A stretch of 64,000 nucleotides of DNA from Toxorhynchites rutilus septentrionalis (Eukaryota > Arthropoda > Insecta > Diptera > Culicidae). This document shows, piece after piece, positions 20,644 to 34,240 of the stretch. A model generated the notes under the pieces. It did no database searches and was not told the DNA's origin. It worked only from the letters and a program-made list of their open reading frames with translations. The stretch is taken from assembly GCF_029784135.1 (NCBI RefSeq), contig NC_073746.1, positions 162,396,108 to 162,460,107 of the forward strand, in the 5' to 3' direction. Position numbers and translations under genes: made by a program. Within the stretch, counting starts at the first letter, position 1, and every line of letters starts with the position of its first letter.

Positions 20644-21814
20644 TCATCTATCATTGGAAAGGAAATCGCTCGCTTGGTCCATCATCTGTGAGAAATAAAT
20701 AATAATGTTACAAATTTGTAAATCATATAACTTTGAAATAAATACTCATGTCACATATCCTGTCTGTCATTTGTTGATAGCTGAGTCATCCGAAAAGGGC
20801 AACCCTAGCCAATAAGGCTCTCAGAAACTCAGAAAGAAACAAGAGAAAGAAATATTAGTAATATTTTAAACGAAAAAACGAAAAAATAAATAAATAAAAT
20901 ATGAACTGGTAATAATAAATCAAATCCGCAACAGTATATAGAAAGATATAAAAAATAAATGCATGTGGAATAAAACAAAACTACAGAAAATGTAGTACGA
21001 CAATAACAATAAATAAATAGAATGAAATCATCCAAAGATCAAATGTTCCTTATGGAAAAAATAATAAACTGGTAACAATAAAATAAATCCGCTACAGTAT
21101 ATAGAAAGATATAAAAAAATGAATGCAACAAAAAACGAAACCAATATGTACAATAGAACTCGCAACAACAACAAAAAATCAAACAATAAATATTTAACAA
21201 CTAATAACTCTGTCATCCGATCCATATATGCTTTAAGGGAAAAGCGACTGCGCCACCTCGCCTACCATAAGGATTATAAATTTAAAACAACATCGCTTTA
21301 GAAACTTTACCTCTTTCTCAGCTTTCAGTCGTCGATTTTCCTGCCGCAATTTTATATTTTCCGCTTCCATTCTCCGAAGTTCTCCTATAAGATTCCTGTT
21401 CTGGACAATCATATATTCCAACTCCGTTGCATCTACTGGTTCCCAGTAGTACAAATCTTCATCATCATCGACAAAAATTGTTTCACTGGGCACCAGTGGC
21501 GGAGGAACTTCATCCTCGATCATCACTTCGTTTTGATGCATCTGGATCCGAATTGGCTGTAAATAAAAGTTTTGTTAACACTGTACACACTCAGAAATAT
21601 TTTTTCCTACCTTGATATCTTCATTCTGTGGTTTTCCACTACGTCTTTCATAACTTCCTGGTTCGCGGTTGGCCCAAGAACGCGTTGGAACCCTCAAGCT
21701 GACTGGAATCCTCGATGTAACGGTACCTCGCTTCATTTTGTGTGGTGATGGGATTATAACTGCTTCTCTCTTGATAATTATAATCCTCAGTGGAGAAAAT
21801 GTTTGCATCAACAC
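20644..21814 (-). CDS. Small leucine-zipper protein, geminin-like, U3 copy
   Basis: Exons 21814-21611, 21556-21311 and 20685-20644. One silent change in the zipper exon (near 21371, shared with U6); the protein is unchanged. The 7-bp ATCTATC difference lies just beyond the stop codon. Confidence 0.5.
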
Positions 21815-22458
21815 AATGCTTGCTTCGATTGAATCAAAACTTGGAAAATGGCACTAGCCTGCTTTGCACTGTTTTTTTTATCTCGTTATTGTATCTTACA
21901 TTATGTGAAAAATGACTTTGGTGTGATTTTGAAGTTGATGAAACATAAAATTAATAGTTACTTAATTAGTTTTTAGATACTAAAAATGAGATGTTATTTT
22001 TCAACAATATAGGATCGGAGTTTAACAATTGTTTCTTGTTACGATCAAGCAAAAGCTATAAATAATTAATTTATTGGATAATCATGGATTTTCTTTTCGG
22101 TCGTTCTGTTACCATATCGCATATTTAACATAGTAATCTATTTCTTTGTTTGCAAACTGCGGTAACGAAATATTTTATGTATTTTCCTAGAATTTGAAAA
22201 AGTATGTGACTACAAAATGGTCTGTAACGAAAATGAAATCTGACATCCCTACCAACAACCGAAGGAACGAACCGTACAGAATACCAATCCCAAAATACCA
22301 ATACACCTTCTTGAAACCACATCACTTTTGCAAGTGTCAAAACAGTGCCGAAATTATTGACGTGTAAGTTTCTTATCACATCAACAATTGGCAGCGAAAA
22401 CTGTCTGTTTCTATGAAAAAATATTTAATTTCCTCCTGACAGTAGTAAATATTCGCTG

Positions 22459-23442
22459 ATGAACTTTATAAAAAGTGGTTTGCAGTCAGTGCTGGGTTCT
22501 CAGGAACCTGGGACGCTGCAAAGTGGTGCCAAAACTGTATGAAACAACGAAATTTGGGTCAGAAACTCATTCTAAACCTTTTAAATTATTATGCCCCTCT
22601 GGAACAGGTAGAACAAGTGAGTGCTTCGACACTACTCGAGGATCGCCGCGATGCTTGCAGAGCGCTCAGGGCTCTTTCGAAAAAAATATCGCGTGGAAGT
22701 GGGAGCCCAAGGTATGCACGCTCTTCTCCAAGTCATGGAAATGGATAGAGCCGATCCGGAGATAATTGGGTACTGCTTGGACACCCTCTGTCATATCACT
22801 TCTCAGGAACAGTTCGAAGAAGACAACCCGGACAACCCAAGCGTGACGGTCAACATAGGAGAACAATTTACGGAGATGTTCCTCAAGTCGAACGAGAATG
22901 TGAGCTTGATTTTGAATTCTCTGGAAGAGTACGATTTTTGGGTTCGCTGGTCGGCTATTAAGTTGTTGACCAGTTTGTTAGCGAACAAAACGAAGGACAT
23001 ACAGGAAATCGTTCTTGTTAGCCCAATGGACGTTTCCAAGTTGATGGATTTGCTGGTTGACAGCCGAGAAGTTATTAGAAATGATGTATTGCTACTGTTG
23101 ATACAGCTTACCAAAGGAAACGCAAACATCCAAAAAATTGTAGCTTTTGAAAATGCTTTTGATCGATTGTTTGATGTTATCAAGGAGGAAGGATGCGCAG
23201 ATGGTGGAATTGTCGTGGAGGATTGTTTATTTCTGATGATGAACTTGCTTAAAAACATTCCCAGTAATCAGCAGTTCTTCAAAGAAGGATCCTACATCCA
23301 GCGGTTGGCGCCAATGTTTGTTATTTCACAGGTTTCGTCACTAACTTCCGGTCAACTTTTGTGCGGGGGACTGTTCAGCAACCATCCGCTCTCCAATTGG
23401 TTCTCGGCTGTTTCTTTAGCGCATGCCCTCATTGTTAGTTAA
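22459..23442 (+). pseudogene. p115: p115/Uso1 5' fragment, broken (U3)
   Basis: Carries the shared A7 frameshift (22680-22686) and internal deletion. Type-C substitutions are an Ala-to-Thr change in the N-terminal exon (GGGACGCTG near 22511) and Cys-to-Ser in LILNSLEEYDF near 22919. Otherwise it is the same long frame, from 22621. Confidence 0.85.
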
Positions 23443-23453
23443 GCGAGAAGGTA

Positions 23454-24318
23454 ATCATGTTGAGTTCAATGGCCGAGTATTGGCTAACATCAATTCAACC
23501 GTACGATAGTATGATAAGGATTTGCGACATGAATGTAGCCATTGTAATATCGTGTTGGCATTATATTGTAGAACCAATGGTAAACTAGATTAATGTTCTT
23601 TTTCGAACAGGCGACTTCATTTTGGTGGGTGATTTGATGCGATCTATCACGCTGTTGCATTACAAGCAAATGGGAGTAGTTGTGAGGAGATCGATTTCAA
23701 CCAAATTTCTCAAAACTATTGATACAGCAGTAACAATATTGGATGACGATGCGTTCCTTGGGTGGACAACAGCAAGTATCTATTTGTTTGCCTAAAAGAT
23801 GGGTAAGTAGGATTTCCGTAGCTCTGTTTATCATAAGAACACTTTTTGTATTTTTTTTAAGGACCACAACAACGGGCGACGAACGATAGCAAATGCCAGA
23901 GGTTCCTCAATTCATGCCATGGTTCGCTCGTGATGCAAAACATTGGTGAGCGAACGACGCCGACAACGGGCTGTGTGCTATTTGGCACGGTCTGATCACA
24001 AATAACACTCGATTATTATGAATTTCTTCGAAAGTTACGGGAAAGTTTGATACAATCAAATCTGTTGGTAAGACTGATTATTCGTATTGGCGTAGTTTCC
24101 ATACCGAAATGGAAACGGAACGTTGCGAGGGATTTATTGATGGAGGATGGATAGTGGATAGTGGATAGTTTTCTGGATTTAACTCGGGAAATATATACGA
24201 TGCATTGGGATTGCAGATCGACGGGGATGGAACTAAGAAGGAAGCGGCCGTAGATGATAAAATCAAGATTGTAGAAGACCTAACATGGACACATCAGGAT
24301 GTCCAGTGTTGGTCATGA
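23454..24318 (+). pseudogene. DDB1: DDB1 3' fragment (U3)
   Basis: Same fragment, with substitutions near 23489 (CTAACATCAATT), 23701 and 24041. All disabling changes of U1 are present. Confidence 0.82.
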
Positions 24319-24588
24319 TTATTGAATGAATGCTATCAGTTGTTGCTATAGTTGCGAAAAATAATTTCATGTTTGTAGGATAATAAAGAAATTCCAGTAA
24401 ACGTATTGTTTACTACACATTATTTGAACTCGAATAGTCATGAACGACGGATTTCTCAAAATTATCTATGAGTTTTATCAAAACTTTATTATTTTTGGGA
24501 AGAAACGTGGAACATTCAGGGCAAGAGCGGGGATGTTGATCGAATCGTGATTCGTGTTTGGATTTGATGCTCTTAGAGTCGGTAGATA

Positions 24589-24904
24589 TCAACCTGATTG
24601 CACTGCTGACGCTCCCTTGTATTCACTGTAAGAAGAATATTGAAATATGTTATGAGATACAATTTGAATGAAATATAGTGATCAGGTATACCTATAAGGT
24701 TGGATATTTCCTAGCGTTTGTAACTTCTCATCGGACTTGACACTATCAAGTGTCAAATCATATTCTGGAGAAATGTCGACCTTACGAATTAATAAATAGG
24801 TTAGTTGATCTTGGAATGCGATCATATTACTTATTCTTATTCGACAGCTTCTTTCGCTCAAGCTGATCCTGCAGCGCGATGCCTTTCTTGAACTCAACCG
24901 TGAA
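24589..24904 (-). pseudogene. Gene-X terminal exons (U3)
   Basis: Same two exons and intron. A type-C change (CTCTTAGAG near 24574) lies just downstream of the stop codon. Confidence 0.4.
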
Positions 24905-25070
24905 CTGAAAGACCATTTGTAATGTCGAGGAATACTAGCTGCAGCACGGTAAGATCACGAGGCAGACGTACCGGTCATCGGGTAGGGGTCGAGCCTCCCT
25001 CGCAGTGCGTGATGATAAAAAACATTTTAGTGGTGTCTGGCAGTGATTGAGTAGCCGCTGGGCCGCCGCT

Positions 25071-26449
25071 ATGGTGGACGTCCCCGGCTCCGCACCTACG
25101 GTGTGGGGCCATAAAGGCGGTGCGAACTACCGTAATATTCAAGGCAGTTATTCAGGAGCAACGTTACCAGAACATATGGATCCGGCTGGTGAACACGGTG
25201 AGCTTATTGTACTGCGCATTACTGGTGTTGGCGATGACGGTAAAGATAAGAATCTCCCCCGCCCCTTTTCTCATTCGCAAATCTATTGAGAGCTGTGTTA
25301 AAGAAATCGAGGGCTTATGCCCTTAAAGTTCGTAATAAAAAAAGCGGAGGCTCTGTCACAGCTGACACAATTATCTGATGGTACAAACGTCAAGGTCACC
25401 TACCAAAAACACTTGAACAGCACCAAGTGTGTTGTTAGTTGCGCACAAACAATTAATATGTCGGAGGAGGACATTGTGGACTGCCTCAAAGACCAAAAAG
25501 TGACAGCGACTAGAAGACTCAAACGACGGACCGGTCCAGACGCGATAGAAAACACTCCTGCGTTAATCCTGACAGTTAATGGTACATGTACACCTGAATT
25601 AATCTATTTTGGCTATCTGCGAGTAAGAACGAGGCCGTATTACCCGTCGCCCATGCAATGCTTTAATTGCTGGGCATTTGGTCACACAAAAACAAAGTGT
25701 AGACAAAACACGCCAACCTGTGGGAATTGTTCCGTAACCCATGTGATTCCAGCGGAAGGAGGCAGTCCTGGATCGAAGAATAAATGACCTGGTGAAAAAA
25801 ATAGAAGAAAAAGATCTTACCATCGCGAACATGGCCGCTTCAATGGAGTTACAACGCATCGAGGCGTTAAAAAACACGGAGATGATCAAGTCTCTGGTGG
25901 ATAAAATCGATCAGATGGCCAACACACTAGCGGCCATGGAGTAACGATTGACCCAGAAGGACAAAATCATCACTCTGCAACAGAAGAAGATATCTAGAGC
26001 CAGGTCATTATTGCCCCAAACAAAAAGTGCCGAAACATCCGGGGTAACAAAAGACACCCATTCCAGACCTTCCTCCTTGTTCAACACCCCTACATCCTCC
26101 CGACCGGCCAAATCCACAAGTATAATACCACAAAACTCCAGCTTGGTCATCTACTCCGACTCCGACATAGAATCCATCGAACTAGATGACACGCTTATGA
26201 AAACACAATCTCCGTCTACACCAGTACTTCTTACCAGCTTACCAGCCTGGAGATCGAACTACAAATGCAACACCCTCGAATAAAAGAAAACCCGAATCCC
26301 CGCTTATACAACCACCGAAGAACATTCGTCAGAGATCGTCAACAGTAGGCAAGCAACCCGCCTTGCCTCCAGATAACACTCGACCCAATCAGCGATCAGA
26401 CTCTCAATACCCACCGCCGACTAGTGGTAAGGACCGTCAGCCCAAATAG
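25071..26449 (+). pseudogene. Retroelement ORF1, broken (U3)
   Basis: Starts at ATG 25071 in a slightly altered context (GCCGCTATGG). The five-C run throws the frame into an early stop after FSHSQIY, unlike A and B units. The downstream knuckle frame (25317-25787) is otherwise like U2. Confidence 0.75.
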
Positions 26450-27197
26450 TGTTTCGTCCAACTCTTACCTCACCTGTCGCCAACCACTACTCCACCAATC
26501 AGCTCTCCGGTAAGGGTGGCAACACCTATTCCCCGACGAACTACGTGGGAATTGTACCTGAACTCGGGACGCACAAGGGTGGCAACACCTGTTCCCTGAA
26601 GGACCACGTGGGACCAGCACCACAAATTGGGACGCACAAGGGCGGTAACGTCTATTCCCCGAAGGACTGCGTGGGAACTGCTTCAGATCTCGGGACGCAC
26701 AAGAGTGGAATCAGTGGAATCTCGTTCCACGATCGATTTCACTGGAGTTTCTTCTTCCGACATTGTGCAACTTCCCTTACCCTGTGTCATTACCACCGAA
26801 GTATCCATCGCCAAATCACAAAGTAGCGCAGAGGATTGCAGTGACGCCGAACCGTTTTTTTCCGCCGTCGGGTCAAGTGAACGAACGCTGGTTTAGAATT
26901 CTACTCCCAGTTCCCGAGCACCGCTGTCTCGTTCGACAATACCACATATCGTTGCCATTGCGATTCTTCCAGCTGCCGACACAACACCATCCACAGTTGA
27001 TGTCCCAATCCGCCGAAGATCCGCTCGTCTCGCCGCCAGGGCTAAGCCGGCCGCCACAACCACTCCACTTGAAGCTCATGCCATGCCTGTCTCGCCTATG
27101 CCAGCCGAAGCGAGGTCCGATGCCAATATCTATGATGCATGGAGACGTAGCCGAGGAGATCCCACGCAAGCTATGGCCGGGAGTTTAAGCTCCCCAA

Positions 27198-30100
27198 ATG
27201 AACCTCACCATCTTTCCTCGGCTGCTTCCGAGTGGAATGGCTGCCCAACCTGTTATCGTCGGTGGAGTTCCACCGGGAATCATCACATCCAGTACCACTA
27301 CATATCTGATTCCCCATCACACCGCCCATCACCAGGAAAGTATGTCCACCAACACATCCACCAACCTCGCTCTGCAATGGAACATCAATGGACTGTACAA
27401 CAACTTGGGAGAACTGGAGACCCTTGACCGAGAGTTATGTCCGTCCATCATCGCACTCCAAGAGATAAATCGAGTTTCCCCAACAAACATACAGAAAATT
27501 GTCGGGGTTAAATTCCACTGGCACACTAAGCGGGGCTCCGTTTTGCAACACTCTGTTGCTTTGGGTGTCCGGAGAAACATTCTCCATTTGCGAAAAACAA
27601 ATATCCACTGACCTGCCAATAATAGCCGTCCAAATCGAGGCCCCGATTCCGGTGACCATCTTTTGTATATACCTGCCATGAGGCATAATCCCGGAACTAC
27701 GACGGAAGCTGCTTGAGGCGTTAGCAAGCTTGGAGGACCCAAAAATCATCTTGGGGGACTTCAATGCTCATCACCGCAACTGGGGAATTCAAACACCAAA
27801 TGTCAGAGGGAATATCATCGCCTACCTCTTGGAGGTGATGGAGCTCTCGGTCTTAAATGACGGCACTGACACTTTCCGTAGAGGTACGAGCAACACAGCC
27901 TTTGATATTTCAGCAGCTAATCTCAACTTGGTGGATAGGTTAGGGTGGAACAAAGCCGACGACATTCATGGCAGTGAACATCACCCGATAACCATCAGCT
28001 TCAACGGCCCGCCGCCGCTCGCAACTCGCAGACCAAGATGGATCTTCGAAAGAGCTGACTGGACATCTTCCGACTTCTTGATATATAGAGACAACCCAAC
28101 CACCTTTGCCACTTTCAACAAAATCATTATGGAGGCGGCCGAAGCCTTCATCCCAAGAACGAAAACCACTCCGGGGAAGAAAGCGCTGCATTGATGGTCT
28201 GCGTACGGCCAAACGACTACCAGCAGGAGACCCAATGAAGGAAGTTGCCATGAACAGGTATCGAGCGCAACATATCAGAGTACGGCGGTTAATCCGGAAG
28301 GTGAAGTTAGACAGTTGGACTGGTTTTCTAGAGTCTATCAACGAAAACCAGTCCTCTGCGGATCTTTGGCGCAAAGTAAACGCACTAAATGGGAAGAGAA
28401 GGTCACACAACCCCATTCGTCAAGGTATTACTAGGCTGTGTCTCCAACCTGCAGCGATTCGGTTGATACTTCGAACACGCTCGGTGAATATTTCGCGGGA
28501 TTGTCCTCGATCTCCGAATATGAGCCCGATTTCATCCGTCGACAGGGAGCGGGTATCACTTCGGTCAGCAACTTTGTGGTCCCTGTGAGTCATCCTAATA
28601 ATCCTCTAAATCGGAACTTCATCATCGAGGAACTTTCTGTCGCCCTATGTTCCGCAAAAAGTCAACTGGCCCTGACGGTATCGGCTACAAGATGCTGAAA
28701 CATGGAATACACACGAATTTCCCGAGGGTTGGAGACACAGCCTAGAAATACCTATACCTAAGGTCGGTCAAAGCAGCAACAACGTGAAAGGCTACTGTCC
28801 AATTTCCTTAACCTCCTGTTCATCCAAGATCCTGGAAAGAATGGCGAATAGGCGCCTGGTCACCTTTCTAACGGAAAATAGAAAATTGCACTATCAACAG
28901 TTCGCCTTCCGACCAGGTATGGGCACCAACAACAACTTCGCGACCCTCGGAGACGTGATAGCCGAAGCCAACAGGAACCGTCAGCACATGTAGAGAACCT
29001 TTGAGGTCAAAATTGGTAACATCAGCTCCCGAGCTTTCCAAAAGGAAACAGGAGTACCTCAAGGTTCTGTCCTTGTCGTCACCCTCTTTCTCGTCGCCAT
29101 GAGTAGCCTGTTCCAGGTCCTGCCTGGGAGAGTCTTCGTGTTTGTCTACGCGGACGACACTCTTTTGATGGCAGTGAGTGACACCCATAGGATTCCAAGC
29201 ATCAGAATACAGGCAGCTACCAATGCCATCGGCCGGTGGGCGGCCGAGAGAGGATTTAGACTTAGAGCGACCATATGGTGATTTGCAGCGACAGACATCA
29301 GGGTCCCAACTCCAGGGTCAAGCTATACAAAAACAACATTCCCCGCCGGAAAACGCTAAAGATCCTTGGAGTGTTTGTTGACCACAAACGTAACTTCCTC
29401 CGCCATTTCGAGGAAGTTAAGAACAGCTGTGCCACCCGGTTGAATCTATTGAAAACCATTTTCAAACCGCACCGAAGCAACGACAGAAATATCCGGCTAC
29501 AGGTGGCCAAAGCCATCATCAGCAGCCGCCTCACTTATGGCCTTGAACTGACGTGTTTGGCTGGAGACAAGCTCCCAAAATCTCTGGCACCGATTTACAA
29601 CAAAGCACTACTGACTGTCTCCGGTCTCCTGCCAACACCAGCTGCCTCTGTCTGCGCTAAAATTGGAGAACCTCCTTTCGATCTAATCACAGACTCGGCG
29701 ATCGTAGTCAGGACTGCCAGTTTCTTGTCAAAAACTAGCGGTAGAGGGGAGACCCACCTAACCGCCCTTAGCAACACGATCCTGCAGCGTTTGGCGCATC
29801 CCAACCTCCCCCCGGTGGCAAAACAATCCTGGTTTGGTGCGAACGACTGGAGGTTCCCAACTGTTCTCGTCGAGAACGGTATTCGGGACAACTTTCGAGC
29901 CGGGACGTGCTCGATCGGTCTGCTAGAATATTTCAAGGCCATCATAGCGGAAAAATACCGTCTCCACGAGATCAGATACTCGGACGGCTCAAAAGGACCA
30001 TCGGGAGTTGGATTTGGGGTGAGCGATAATAAGAATAGTCTGATTTCCAGCAAGAAACTCGCGGACATCTGCCAGGTCTTCTCGTCCGAAGTGGTCGGCA

Positions 30101-30743
30101 TCATCGAGGCAACTACAACTTCATCTTCCAAGCCGTTGTTGGTCGTCTCCGATTCGGCAAGCGCCATTGATGCCATCGGTGCGACCAGGTCCAAACATCC
30201 ATGGGTACAGGCCATCAGGAAGTATATATTGCCCGACACTGTGCTCATGTGGGTCCCCGGACACAACGGCATCGCAGGGAATGAAGCGGCCGACCGGTTT
30301 GCCGGAATCGGTCACACAAGACCGTTCTTCATTCGGGATGTGCCGCTTGACGATGTGAAGTTGTGGATCTCCAACTCTTTCCGCACCTTTTGGACCGAAA
30401 GGTGGTTCGCAGAGAGGAGGCAGTTCCTCAGAAAAGTCAAGGGCACTATTATCAGGTTTGACGATGTTAAAGGAATGAGAGAACAACGAATCCTGTCCAG
30501 ACTGAGGACCGGTCACTGCTCGGTCTCACACGGATTCAATAGAGGACCCTCCCATCTACTCTGCGACCTCTACCAAATCCACAACTCCGCGAACACTTCT
30601 TGTGTGGTTGCCCGAAATTTGATGATCTGCGAAACCTTCATGGAATCAGCGGGAGTGTAAGAGACATCTTAAGGGACGATCCAGCAAGAGTAGCACCGCT
30701 TGTCTGCTACCTAAAAGATGCAGAACTATTTTTTAAGATCTAG
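27198..30743 (+). pseudogene. Retroelement ORF2, broken (U3)
   Basis: The endonuclease SDH motif is changed to SEH (near 27974). The 41-codon motif-A block is replaced by a TAG at 28991-28993. YADD is present at 29147-29158. A 10-bp deletion after GFRL (about 29265) then shifts the frame into a TGA. A 461-codon frame from 29275 covers the RT thumb, RNase H and part of the C-terminus. Confidence 0.8.
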
Positions 30744-31424
30744 CGTCTGAACAATGGATCAGACAAGAAGATCCTTGTTCCTTCCCCTCCACGATGAAGG
30801 GGAATAAGAACGCTTCGGCATCTTCAACGGCACGGATTCCTCTCCACTGGCCTGGAGCCATGGGTCGAGGACATCCTTGCCATCTGGTCCAACAAGCAAA
30901 CAGCAAGTTCTTCGTTAAGTTATGTTTCGCAAAAGGATTTTTATGTTCAATTTTTACGTCCAATTTTTATGTGATAATTTTATGTGCAATCTGTTCCCAA
31001 CGAAACCTTGCGGCAATGCCGTCGATAAAGAGGCGAACCAGCCCAGGAGGCTGAAAACCTCTCAAATAAAGAATAACAAAAAAAATCCTTTTCGTTCGAA
31101 AATCAGAATAAGGGTGATAAACGAGCGACTTAAAAAAATAACAACGTAGTTCTACGTCAACAATGCGGTCGTATCTTGGACATAACCTCCTATAACTTTT
31201 TTCTTTCTATTATACAAGCGTTCAATCATAAAACTATTGCATAGCATGGAGAAACGATATGGATAAATGGGAAAAAATTTAATGAAACAGTATAAATTAC
31301 ATATTAAAGAAGTTTATTTCAAATTAACAATTCATTTATTGAACAACAAAAGTTAGAAACAAAATTTCAAAAAAGTGTCATTGTCCAAAAATACACGCTC
31401 TGTAGGATTCGCCTGGATCATCTA

Positions 31425-32595
31425 TCATCTATCATTGGAAAGGAAATCGCTCGCTTGGTCCATCATCTGTGAGAAATAAATAATAATGTTACAAATTTGT
31501 AAATCATATAACTTTGAAATAAATACTCATGTCACATATCCTGTCTGTCATTTGTTGATAGCTGAGTCATCCGAAAAGGGCAACCCTAGCCAATAAGGCT
31601 CTCAGAAACTCAGAAAGAAACAAGAGAAAGAAATATTAGTAATATTTTAAACGAAAAAACGAAAAAATAAATAAATAAAATATGAACTGGTAATAATAAA
31701 TCAAATCCGCAACAGTATATAGAAAGATATAAAAAATAAATGCATGTGGAATAAAACAAAACTACAGAAAATGTAGTACGACAATAACAATAAATAAATA
31801 GAATGAAATCATCCAAAGATCAAATGTTCCTTATGGAAAAAATAATAAACTGGTAACAATAAAATAAATCCGCTACAGTATATAGAAAGATATAAAAAAA
31901 TGAATGCAACAAAAAACGAAACCAATATGTACAATAGAACTCGCAACAACAACAAAAAATCAAACAATAAATATTTAACAACTAATAACTCTGTCATCCG
32001 ATCCATATATGCTTTAAGGGAAAAGCGACTGCGCCACCTCGCCTACCATAAGGATTATAAATTTAAAACAACATCGCTTTAGAAACTTTACCTCTTTCTC
32101 AGCTTTCAGTCGTCGATTTTCCTGCCGCAATTTTATATTTTCCGCTTCCATCCTCCGAAGTTCTCCTATAAGATTCCTGTTCTGGACAATCATATATTCC
32201 AACTCCGTTGCATCTACTGGTTCCCAGTAGTACAAATCTTCATCATCATCGACAAAAATTGTTTCACTGGGCACCAGTGGCGGAGGAACTTCATCCTCGA
32301 TCATCACTTCGTTTTGATGCATCTGGATCCGAATTGGCTGTAAATAAAAGTTTTGTTAACACTGTACACACTCAGAAATATGTTTTCCTACCTTGATATC
32401 TTCATTCTGTGGTTTTCCACTACGTCTTTCATAACTTCCTGGTTCGCGGTTGGCCCAAGAACGCGTTGGAACCCTCAAGCTGACTGGAATCCTCGATGTA
32501 ACGGTACCTCGCTTCATTTTGTGTGGTGATGGGATTATAACTGCTTCTCTCTTGATAATTATAATCCTCAGTGGAGAAAATGTTTGCATCAACAC
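31425..32595 (-). CDS. Small leucine-zipper protein, geminin-like, U4 copy
   Basis: Exons 32595-32392, 32337-32092 and 31466-31425. Predicted protein identical to U1, including the type-A first-intron variant. All splice signals are kept. Confidence 0.5.
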
Positions 32596-33245
32596 AATGC
32601 TTGCTTCGATTGAATCAAAACTTGGAAAATGGCACTAGCCTGCTTTGCACTGTTTTTTTTATCTCGTTATTGTATCTTACATTATGTGAAAAATGACTTT
32701 GGTGTGATTTTGAAGTTGATGAAACATAAAATTAATAGTTACTGATTCTTAATTAGTTTTTAGATACTAAAAATGAAATGTTATTTTTCAACAATATAGG
32801 ATCGGAGTTTAACAATTGTTTCTTGTTACGATCAAGCAAAAGCTATAAATAATTAATTTATTGGATAATCATGGATTTTCTTTTCGGTCGTTCTGTTACC
32901 ATATCGCATATTTAACATAGTAATCTATTGCTTTGTTTGCAAACTGCGGTAATGAAATATTTTATGTATTTTCCTAGAATTTGAAAAAGTATGTGACTAC
33001 AAAATGGTCTGTAACGAAAATGAAATCTGACATCCCTACCAACAACCGAAGGAACGAACCGTACAGAATACCAATCCCAAAATACCAATACACCTTCTTG
33101 AAACCACATCACTTTTGCAAGTGTCAAAACAGTGCCGAAATTATTGACGTGTAAGTTTCTTATCCCACTAACAATTGGCAGCGAAAACTGTCTGTTTCTA
33201 TGAAAAAATATTTAATCTCCTCCTGACAGTAGTAAATATTCGCTG

Positions 33246-34229
33246 ATGAACTTTATAAAAAGTGGTTTGCAGTCAGTGCTGGGTTCTCAGGAACCTGGGG
33301 CGCTGCAAAGTGGTGCCAAAACTGTATGAAACAACGAAATTTGGGTCAGAAACTCATTCTAAACCTTTTAAATTATTATGCCCCTCTGGAACAGGTAGAA
33401 CAAGTGAGTGCTTCGACACTACTCGAGGATCGCCGCGATGCTTGCAGAGCGCTCAGGGCTCTTTCGAAAAAAATATCGCGTGGAAGTGGGAGCCCAAGGT
33501 ATGCACGCTCTTCTCCAAGTCATGGAAATGGATAGAGCCGATCCGGAGATAATTGGGTACTGCTTGGACACCCTCTGTCATATCACTTCTCAGGAACAGT
33601 TCGAAGAAGACAACCCGGACAACCCAAGCGTGACGGTCAACATAGGAGAACAATTTACGGAGATGTTCCTCAAGTCGAACGAGAATGTGAGCTTGATTTT
33701 GAATTGTCTGGAAGAGTACGATTTTTGGGTTCGCTGGTCGGCTATTAAGTTGTTGACCAGTTTGTTAGCGAACAAAACGAAGGACATACAGGAAATCGTT
33801 CTTGTTAGCCCAATGGACGTTTCCAAGTTGATGGATTTGCTGGTTGACAGCCGAGAAGTTATTAGAAATGATGTATTGCTACTGTTGATACAGCTTACCA
33901 AAGGAAACGCAAACATCCAAAAAATTGTAGCTTTTGAAAATGCTTTTGATCGATTGTTTGATGTTATCAAGGAGGAAGGATGCGCAGATGGTGGAATTGT
34001 CGTGGAGGATTGTTTATTTCTGATGATGAACTTGCTTAAAAACATTCCCAGTAATCAGCAGTTCTTCAAAGAAGGATCCTACATCCAGCGGTTGGCGCCA
34101 ATGTTTGTTATTTCACAGGTTTCGTCACTAACTTCCGGTCAACTTTTGTGCGGGGGACTGTTCAGCAACCATCCGCTCTCCAATTGGTTCTCGGCTGTTT
34201 CTTTAGCGCATGCCCTCATTGTTAGTTAA
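33246..34229 (+). pseudogene. p115: p115/Uso1 5' fragment, broken (U4)
   Basis: Same lesions as U1 (A7 run at 33467-33473). The long frame from 33408 is identical in protein sequence to U1, U2 and U5. Confidence 0.85.
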
Positions 34230-34240
34230 GCGAGAAGGTA

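Larger units (their letters stand above)
365..31085. repeat. Higher-order repeat copy 1 (units A-B-C = U1-U3)
   Basis: Three tandem units with the same gene order make up this block, and each has a counterpart in the block that follows. Corresponding landmarks lie 32,546 bp (U2 to U5) and 32,505 bp (U3 to U6) apart in the host part. The U1 to U4 distance is only 30,721 bp, because U1 lost 1,825 bp of its retroelement. Unit types are told apart by shared variants. A units have an 11-bp deletion late in ORF2. B units have a 7-bp deletion in the reverse transcriptase. C units have 7-bp, 10-bp and 12-bp deletions elsewhere, and Ser instead of Cys in the Uso1 fragment. Confidence 0.9.
20312..31085 (+). 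repeat. Tandem unit U3 (type C)
   Basis: Unit of 10,774 bp, exactly the length of U6. Type-C marks shared with U6 are one ATCTATC instead of two near 20645, loss of TGATTCT near 21961, CACATCAACAATT near 22377, and three deletions in the retroelement. Confidence 0.9.
24974..31085 (+). mobile_element. I-clade-like non-LTR retrotransposon (U3)
   Basis: About 6.1 kb with all domains traceable. Type-C lesions are five C instead of six in the ORF1 C run (25256-25260), a 12-bp loss near 28066, the 123-bp net loss of RT motif A, and a 10-bp loss near 29265. Confidence 0.85.
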
